Assembly (NCBI GenBank): GCA_964371695.1
Contig: CAYJOG010000022.1
Coordinates: 7,400-14,636 of the forward strand
Length of the DNA: 7,237 bases
Source of the DNA: CAYJOG01 sp964371695 [NCBI: uncultured bacterium]
GTDB lineage: Bacteria > CAYJOG01
Direction of reading: 5' to 3'
Part shown: positions 1-5,900 of the stretch, piece after piece
How positions within the stretch are numbered: the first letter of the stretch is position 1
How the letters are laid out: every line of letters begins with the position of its first letter
Notes under the pieces: generated by a model
The model's database searches: none
Told to the model about the DNA's origin: nothing
What the model saw: only the letters and a program-made list of their open reading frames with translations
Position numbers and translations under genes: made by a program

Positions 1-1581
1 CAAAAGGGCCGTTTCATCCTTGCTCAAAAAAGCCCCCATCAGGCCCTTTGCTTCGCCGGAAAGAGGTTGTTCCGGCCCTGCGACAGAGACAAAAACACGG
101 CCTTCTGTGGCGTCCAGAACAGCCCGGCCAAACACCTTTTGTCCCCGCAAATTGGCTGTGAAACCAGAGAGTTTCACGGCGCTTTTCTGAAGCCGTCCGT
201 GGGCCACCAGACCCATCCTCGGAAAGCCCTTCCCTACCCGTGAAACATTTGCGTGAAACATTCTCAGGGAGGGCCTGTAGGCCCCCTCGAAGCGCAATGT
301 TTCACGAAGTTCCACGACTGGGTTTTCGCCATAAATCCAGGTTGAAAAATCGCCGCGTGGAACATTCGTGAAACCAAACGCGGCGGGGAACTTGGCCTGG
401 CCTTTCAGGGCCAAAAGGCCATCCTTGAAATGAGCCTTTTGAAGCCGCATGTCCAGGCTGATGCCCTGGTTGCAGCGCAGGCTGGAAAGGTCGATTTCGG
501 GGCCTGTCGGGTGCAGGTCAACCCGCGCCCCCTGATGGCGACACACCACCGGCAAGTGGCTGGCTTCGGTGAGTTCCGCCACCGCCCCAAAAGCGCGGGA
601 CAACCCCAGCGTGCCCCCCAGGCAAGAGCCGGGGCTGGTGCTGAAAGTGTGGCCGTCAAACCGCACCTTTTTATTCTCACAAATCACCGAGCCATAGGCG
701 GTGCGCAGCCGCCCCCAGGCGTTGTCCAGCGACAGGTCATAGGCCACGGGTTTGCCGGGGTCATAGGCCACTTCAAACGTGCCCCCGGCGGCCATGGCCA
801 CCAGCCCCCGATAATCGGGATGGGCGGGGGTGAGATTCAGGTCATTCAGTAATGGGTCCAGCCGCAGGCCCTTGGCCCAGCCCTTGCTGCTCAGCGCCCA
901 GATGTCCAGATTCAGGTTCAGCTTGGCCTCGGCCTCGCCCACCCAGGGGTTGTGAAACGACAGGTCCGCCGCCAGCCGGTTGCCGGGGTGCTGCACTACG
1001 TCGGCGTAATCCACGGTGACCTGCCAGGGCCGCGCCCGCAGGGGGGCATGCACCGACAGCCGCACGTCGCTCATCTGCAACAGGGGCCATTGGCTGGCGG
1101 CCTGCTGGTGGGTGGGCCGCTTCAGCCCCGGCAGCAGCAAAGACCCATCGGCCCGCTGATGCAGATGCACCTGACCGCCCTGCAGCAATAGTTTTTTCAC
1201 CGGCTGGCCCGGCTCACCCCGCCACATTTTCAACAGCGCCCCCGTGTCCAGGGCGATCTGCACTTCATCCAGTTCCACCACCGGCTGGCCGTGGCGGCTC
1301 AGGTGCAGGTCCTTCAGGCGCAGCGCGCCGTTCCAGTCCACCTGCACCGACCCCAAACGGCCTTCATAACCCGCCTGACGCGAAAGGGCGCGCACCTGCT
1401 GCTGAAACACGATTTCGGCGGTTTTCTCCAGGCTGGCGCGCCCCCAAGCATAAAGCCCCAGGCCGCCGCCCACCACCAGAAGGCCCGCCACGCCCAGCCA
1501 CCCGGCGGCCTCGCCAAACAGTGAGGGGGTGTCTTCATCCACCTGTTGCCAGGGGATTTCGGCGCTGAGTGTGCCGGGCAT
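1..1581 (-). CDS. AsmA-like envelope protein, N-terminal 527 residues (C-terminus outside window)
   Basis: The frame is open from an ATG at 1581 to the left edge with no stop. A GAGGA Shine-Dalgarno lies six bases before the ATG, which fixes the start. The protein has a short cytoplasmic N-terminus, one transmembrane segment at about residues 26-46 (rich in G, L, V, ending in LYAWG), then a long beta-rich region. After the membrane segment come phrases typical of the AsmA/DUF748/TamB-like superfamily: VDWNGALRLKDLHL (81-94), VVELDEVQIALDTGALL (101-117), and LLLQGGQVHLHQRADGSLLL (131-150). Known members are inner-membrane-anchored periplasmic beta-groove proteins linked to lipid transport or outer-membrane assembly; the role here is inferred from that resemblance. 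Four cysteines (301, 320, 347, 370) could form periplasmic disulfides. Residues 403-475 are encoded by a lower-GC stretch full of short parS-like motifs. The exact subfamily (AsmA, YhdP, DUF748, TamB) cannot be decided without the C-terminus. Confidence 0.72.
   Translation of the reverse strand, partial: MPGTLSAEIPWQQVDEDTPSLFGEAAGWLGVAGLLVVGGGLGLYAWGRASLEKTAEIVFQQQVRALSRQAGYEGRLGSVQVDWNGALRLKDLHLSRHGQPVVELDEVQIALDTGALLKMWRGEPGQPVKKLLLQGGQVHLHQRADGSLLLPGLKRPTHQQAASQWPLLQMSDVRLSVHAPLRARPWQVTVDYADVVQHPGNRLAADLSFHNPWVGEAEAKLNLNLDIWALSSKGWAKGLRLDPLLNDLNLTPAHPDYRGLVAMAAGGTFEVAYDPGKPVAYDLSLDNAWGRLRTAYGSVICENKKVRFDGHTFSTSPGSCLGGTLGLSRAFGAVAELTEASHLPVVCRHQGARVDLHPTGPEIDLSSLRCNQGISLDMRLQKAHFKDGLLALKGQAKFPAAFGFTNVPRGDFSTWIYGENPVVELRETLRFEGAYRPSLRMFHANVSRVGKGFPRMGLVAHGRLQKSAVKLSGFTANLRGQKVFGRAVLDATEGRVFVSVAGPEQPLSGEAKGLMGAFLSKDETALL
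158..374. repeat. Cluster of eight parS-like half-sites (GTGRAAC / GTTYCAC) inside the AsmA-like gene
   Basis: Copies of GTGRAAC or its complement begin at 158, 171 (inverted), 240, 253, 299 (inverted), 309 (inverted, GTTCCAC), 357 (GTGGAAC) and 368. Three are longer and exact: CGTGAAACATT at 239 and 252, and its reverse complement at 296. They fall into four pairs with start-to-start spacing of 10-13 bases, about one helical turn. The consensus ParB site parS is TGTTTCACGTGAAACA, so each copy equals one arm; no full 16-bp palindrome is present. The motifs are read in different frames of the host gene (for example VKL, RETL, MFHA, NVSR, NVPR), so protein-level repetition does not explain them. 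Whether ParB, another DNA-binding protein or an old repeat insertion is responsible is unknown. Confidence 0.6.
252..306. repeat. 55-bp imperfect palindrome with perfect 11-bp ends
   Basis: CGTGAAACATT at 252-262 is the exact reverse complement of AATGTTTCACG at 296-306. Near the centre lies a second inverted repeat, GGGCCT-gt-AGGCCC (271-284). The whole unit lies in frame within the AsmA-like coding sequence (residues 426-444). It could be a small palindromic repeat element, or simply part of the surrounding half-site cluster. Confidence 0.45.
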
Positions 1582-1592
1582 CAGCAGTCCTC
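1579..1592 (-). promoter_or_regulatory. Ribosome binding site of the AsmA-like gene
   Basis: On the minus strand GAGGA (plus-strand TCCTC, 1588-1592) precedes the ATG at 1581 by six bases. This supports the chosen start over internal codons, because it keeps the membrane anchor and a short cytoplasmic tail. Confidence 0.7.
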
Positions 1593-1729
1593 GCGGGCAG
1601 GGTTTTTATTGATGTCGAGCCTTTTTGACACCTTCGCCATGTCCACGGTTTTTCAGTATGAAGCGGCTGGGGTCAAGAGACCAGAGGCAGGAGATTGGAA
1701 GGTAGCGGTTGGAAAAAGGATAACGGCCG

Positions 1730-1760
1730 CCGATGCCAAAACGGCCTGAATGTGCATCGG
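1730..1760. repeat. Inverted repeat between hrcA and the AsmA-like gene
   Basis: CCGATGC (1730-1736) and GCATCGG (1754-1760) form a perfect 7-bp inverted repeat with a 17-base spacer. On the minus strand a run of five T follows about 12 bases after the stem, which is too far for a textbook intrinsic terminator. The rest of the 1582-1795 gap shows no gene, tRNA-like structure or convincing promoter. Confidence 0.35.
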
Positions 1761-1769
1761 TCATATCCG

Positions 1770-1799
1770 TTAACAGGGTGCTTATCAACACCCTGTTAA
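1770..1799 (-). terminator. Hairpin overlapping the hrcA stop codon (possible weak terminator)
   Basis: TTAACAGGGTG (1770-1780) pairs perfectly over 11 bases with CACCCTGTTAA (1789-1799) around an 8-base loop. The hrcA stop codon (1796-1798) lies inside the stem. No T-run follows on either strand, so it is not a canonical intrinsic terminator. It may instead protect the 3' end of the message or pause transcription before the AsmA-like gene. Confidence 0.3.
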
Positions 1800-2827
1800 A
1801 TCAGGTTCTCAGACCACTGGCGGCCCAGGCTGGTCAGCGCCATGGCCTGGGCATAGGGCAGGCGTTTGGGGCCAAGCAGCAGGGTGAGACAGCGCACGCC
1901 GGGGGTGGGTTCGGCCAAGGTGCGCACACTGGCAAAGGGGCCAAGGGGGGCCATGGCCATTTCACTGCCAATCAGCACCTGCGAGATCGCCGCCGGGCCT
2001 TCGCCAAAGCGTTGCCCCATTTCTTCCAGCAAAGTTTCGTCCAGTTCCCGCGTGTCGGCGGGGGGCAGGCCCCGCATGAGCTGGCCCAGTCCGCGCATCT
2101 GCATCTGCCGCCTGGCCCGACCCCCCGCCAGCAACTCCCGCGCCCGCACCAGAGACAACCGCAGCAGGCGGCGTTCATCCAGGGCGATGGTGTTGAGCAG
2201 TTCTTCCACGTCCGCCTCTGAAAGCGCGCTCAGGGTGGCGTCCAGCAGGCATTCGCGCAGGCGCTGGGCCACGCGCCCAATCAGCGCCGCCGGGGCGCTC
2301 TGGTCCAGCTTCAGGCGTGCGCTCACCACCGGCGCGCCCCGCAGGCCCAAGATCAAGAGCGCCTCGTGGGGGTTGACATAAGAAAGGTCCACATGCTCCA
2401 GCGTGGCGGTTTCGGTGACATGCAGGGCCACCAGACACAACAGGCCGCTGGCCTCACTCAGCCCCTGGGCCAGGGCCTGCAAAAAAACTTCCAGGGAGTC
2501 TTCCATGTGGGCCATGAGGTGGTGCAGCCACTGCTGCTGATCAGGCGTGGGGGCCGCCGGGGCAAGGCGGTCCACAAAAAACCGCAGGCCCTGATCGGTG
2601 GGCACCCGCCCGGCGCTGGCGTGGTGCTGGGCGAGATAACCCATGTCACCCAGGGCCATGAGTTCGCCCCGCAGCGTGGCCCCGCTCAGCGCGCCGCCCA
2701 TCATTTCTCTCAGCCGGGCGCTGCCCACCGGCTCACCGGCGTCCAGATACTCCTGCACCAGCAGGGCAAGGGCTTGCTCCTGACGGCGGGTGAGCATGGC
2801 CAGTTCATTGTCCCGCAACCGAACCAT
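1796..2827 (-). CDS. hrcA: HrcA heat-inducible transcription repressor
   Basis: HrcA is a cytoplasmic winged-helix repressor that binds CIRCE operators of chaperone operons, with activity aided by GroEL; this is family knowledge. The sequence shows the HrcA signature: N-terminal winged helix at about residues 9-72 with LVQEYLDAGEPVGS (23-36), then the hallmark SAGRVPTDQGLRFFVD (71-86), then a long GAF-like region with LLNTIALDERR, and the C-terminal GPKRLPYAQAMAL resembling the family's IGPTRMxYxRVM ending. From the ATG at 2827 the product is 343 residues, the usual family length. The frame also extends upstream to a TTG at 2899 and contains an ATG at 2797; none has a clear Shine-Dalgarno, so the start is uncertain. 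The helix segment reads TLRGELMALGDMGYL where most members have an IRN-type motif. The usual neighbours grpE, dnaK and dnaJ are absent. It is transcribed away from the large exported repeat protein. Confidence 0.93.
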   Translation of the reverse strand: MVRLRDNELAMLTRRQEQALALLVQEYLDAGEPVGSARLREMMGGALSGATLRGELMALGDMGYLAQHHASAGRVPTDQGLRFFVDRLAPAAPTPDQQQWLHHLMAHMEDSLEVFLQALAQGLSEASGLLCLVALHVTETATLEHVDLSYVNPHEALLILGLRGAPVVSARLKLDQSAPAALIGRVAQRLRECLLDATLSALSEADVEELLNTIALDERRLLRLSLVRARELLAGGRARRQMQMRGLGQLMRGLPPADTRELDETLLEEMGQRFGEGPAAISQVLIGSEMAMAPLGPFASVRTLAEPTPGVRCLTLLLGPKRLPYAQAMALTSLGRQWSENLI

Positions 2828-2872
2828 AAAACCAATGCGGCCCCAATAGCAGACACAAAAATCCGTTTTTTC

Positions 2873-2900
2873 TGGCCACAGGGGCACGGGGGGGTACAAT
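2873..2900 (+). promoter_or_regulatory. Possible promoter for the exported repeat protein
   Basis: TACAAT at 2895-2900 matches five of six bases of a -10 box. TGGCCA at 2873-2878, 16 bases upstream, is a four-of-six match to a -35 box. Transcription would give a leader of roughly 65 bases containing both hairpins described separately. The match is modest, and no CIRCE sequence is visible in the divergent region. Confidence 0.25.
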
Positions 2901-2904
2901 TCTT

Positions 2905-2935
2905 TGCGCCAGCCCCCCTCAACTCTGCTGGCGTA
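2905..2935. repeat. Leader inverted repeat 1
   Basis: CGCCAGC (2907-2913) and GCTGGCG (2927-2933) are perfect complements with a 13-base spacer. A G-T and a T-A pair extend the stem to nine. It lies just downstream of the possible -10 box, so it could be a leader hairpin or an operator. Confidence 0.4.
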
Positions 2936-2942
2936 ACATATT

Positions 2943-2959
2943 TGACCGGTCGCCGGTCA
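2943..2959. promoter_or_regulatory. Perfect palindrome TGACCGG-TCG-CCGGTCA abutting the ribosome binding site
   Basis: Seven perfect base pairs surround a 3-base centre. The element ends two bases before the GGGAGG Shine-Dalgarno of the TTG-started gene. As DNA it could be a repressor operator in the divergent region; as RNA it could form a compact GC-rich hairpin affecting ribosome access. Both readings are inference. Confidence 0.45.
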
Positions 2960-2961
2960 GT

Positions 2962-2975
2962 GGGAGGCCACATTG
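2962..2975 (+). promoter_or_regulatory. Ribosome binding site deciding a TTG start
   Basis: GGGAGG (2962-2967) lies five bases before TTG (2973). The TTG begins a complete Sec signal peptide, whereas the first in-frame ATG (3168) would delete it and part of the first propeller blade. The in-frame TGA at 2943 limits any longer start. Confidence 0.75.
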
Positions 2976-5900
2976 TCAGCACCCATCTCCAAGCCCATTG
3001 CACGAGCCAGAAGCATTTGCCGTGGTTTGTTCTGGACAGGATTTGTGACTGTCCTTGCCATCACCCTTCAGGCTCCTCAGGCTTTGGCCGGTGTGTTGCC
3101 CGTCCCGCTTTCGGCGGCTACGTTCCAGAACCCCCGCCCCCATGTGGTCAATCTCACCGATGTCCACATGTTCGACGCCAACATCGGCTTTGCGTCGGGG
3201 GCCAACGGTGTGCTGCTCAAAACCACCGACGGCGGCGTGAGCTGGACCACCGTGAACAACCCGGGCCTGGAAAGCAACTATTCCATCACCGACCTGCACT
3301 TTCCCACCAGCACCTTTGGTGTGGCGGTGGGGCAAAACGGCCTGGTGATGACCTGGGACAGCGCCACGGGCGTGTGGACCCAGCAGATCAGCGGCACGGG
3401 CACCTCGATGGACGCCGTGTTTTTCATCGACAACACCACCGGCTGGGCCGTGGGCATGTTGGGTGAGATCATCCACACCACCAATGGCGGCGTCTCCTGG
3501 ACGCCCCAGACCAGCGGTGTGACGTCCTACACCCTGACCGGCGTTTATTTTGTGGACGCCAACACCGGCTGGGCGGTGAGCGACGGGGGCGACATCATCA
3601 ACACCACCGACGGCGGGGCCACGTGGTCGCTTCAGAGCAATGATGCGTCCTGGGTGTCCGTGCAGTTGCCGCGGAGCGCCAGTGTGGTGAGCTTTCCCCT
3701 CTTTGACATCACCTGCGGGGACGCCCTCACCTGCTGGGTGGTGGGGAGTGATGAAATCATCGGAGTGAGCACCGATGGGGGTGTGACCTGGACACAGCAA
3801 AACGGCATGGCGCTGGGCAGCAGCTTGTCCCGCCTGAAGTTCACCTCGGCCACCGAAGGCTGGGCCATTGGCGAGACCCTGCTGCTCTACACCAACGACG
3901 CCGGAACCACCTGGAGTCCCGAACCCCTTCCCTCCGGGGTATACAACAGCCTCGCCGCCATCAATGGCCTGGAGCTGTGGATTGTGGGTTACGACACCCT
4001 CAATGGCATGCACAGCGTGGTGGCCACCAGCAACGATGGGGGGCTCAACTGGACAGACCTGGGGGTGTTCACCAACTCCGCCGGACTGATGGATGTGCAG
4101 ATGGTGAACGGCAACAACGGTTATGCCGTGGGTGTGACGGGGACGGCCCTGAAAACCAACGACGGCGGTGTCAACTGGATGCCCCTGACCACGGGCATCG
4201 TGTCTGAAACCCTGAACGCCGTGGATTTCCCCCTGGACGAGTTCACCGGCTGGGCTGTGGGGGACATGGGCGCGATTTTGCAGACCACCGACATGGGCGG
4301 CACCTGGAACCCCCAGACCAGCGGCACCGGCGAGACGCTTTTTGGCGTGGACATGCTGAACAACACCACCGGCTGGGCCGTGGGCGGCATGGGCACGATT
4401 CTTTACACCACCGACGGCGGAAGCACCTGGACACCCCAGACCAGCGGCACCAGCATGCCGCTCAACGATGTGCAGGCGCTGGACGCCAACAATGTTTATG
4501 TGGTGGGCGACACCGGCACGGCCCTGCAGACCACCGACGGCGGAACCACCTGGACACCCGTCACACTGCCCCTGAGCTACAAGGGCGGCGCGGTTCATTT
4601 CGCCGATTCCAACACGGGTTATCTGGCCATGGCCATGGGCGCCATCCTCAAAACCACCGATGGCGGGGCCAACTGGACAGCCCTCAGCACGGGCATTGGT
4701 TATGACATCAACGATATCGCCTGCGTGAGCGCCGACGTGTGCGCGGCGGTGGGGGCCACCTCGCAGATTCTCAAGACCACCGACGGCGGAACCACCTGGG
4801 CTGCCGCGACAGCCCTGGATTACGGCGCACTGACCGCTGTTTCTGTCGTGCCCGGCGGCCTGAATCCCTTCTGGACCGTGCACAGCGGCAACGGCTGGAT
4901 ATTGAAAGACGAGCTGGGTTATGTAGACGGCACACCCCCCGGCGACGTGACGAACCTGACCGCAGCGCCTTTTTCCACCGACACCACCACACTCACGGCC
5001 AGCTTTGACCCGGCCACCGACCCCGAAAGCGGCATTGCCGAATACAGCTATTCCATCGGTACCACCCCCGGCGGCATTGACGTGGTGGACTGGACCACCA
5101 ATGGTCAAAGCACCGCCATCACCGCCACGGGCCTCTCCCTCACACAGGGTCAGACTTATTTCATCAACGTGCGGGCCAAAAACGGCGTGGGCATGGAAAG
5201 CAACGTTGTGAACGCCTCCACGGTGATTGACACCACGCCGCCCGACGTGCTTGTAGAGGTGTTTGACGGCGTGAGCACCGGCGTGGATGAAGACACCACC
5301 ACCAGCACCACCCAGCTTGACTTCAACTGGGCGGCCTCTGCCGATGCCGAAAGCGGCGTGACCGGTTATTGGGTGAGCGTGGGCACGACTCCCGGCGGCA
5401 GCGACGTGCGCCCCGCCCTGCTGATCACCAATCCCTTTTATACCCAGGTGGAACCCTTGACCGTGGGGGTGACCTATTACGCCACGGTGCAGGTGCAGAA
5501 CGGCGCAAACCAGCTCAGCACCGCTGTCACGTCAGACGGCATCACCGTGGTGACAGCCGCCGACACCGCTCCTCCCGCCGCCGGTTCCATCAACTACGCC
5601 GATGGCCTGAACACCAGCGGCAGCATCACGCTGGACCTTGTGGCCGGTTATGACAACGAAGGCCCGTTGAGCGCGTCTGGCACGGTGACACAGGCCACGG
5701 CCACCTTTGATGGCGCAACCTGCGGAACGTTCACCACTTTCGCCAGCATCATGCAAGTGGATATTCCGTCAACACCTGTGCGGAAGGCAGGCAAGCGCTC
5801 CGCCGCCATTGCCACCCCGCCGCTGCAGGTGGAAATCACACCGCTGGAGGCAGGAACCTGTTACATGTTCCAGTGGGAAGTGGGCGACATATCGGGCAAC

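Noticed and set aside
158-374. A complete parS site
   Set aside because: Flanking bases of each arm were aligned to the full 16-mer; the best sites match only about 11 of 16, so only half-sites are claimed.
1606-1791. Possible 61-residue gene between hrcA and the AsmA-like gene
   Set aside because: It starts at a non-ATG codon inside the hrcA hairpin, has no Shine-Dalgarno sequence and no recognisable features.
2828-2972. CIRCE operator for HrcA autoregulation
   Set aside because: No TTAGCACTC or GAGTGCTAA arms are present; the palindromes found have different sequence.
2366-3466. Plus-strand open frame spanning hrcA antisense and the start of the exported protein gene
   Set aside because: It overlaps two well-supported genes in other frames, and its product has low-complexity Q/G/H/R composition with no domain.
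2976-5108. Long minus-strand open frame (710 codons) opposite the exported repeat protein
   Set aside because: It is antisense to the clear propeller/FN3 frame, its repetitive G/H/A/V-rich product mirrors those repeats, and it has no recognisable family. The high GC suppresses stops in this frame.
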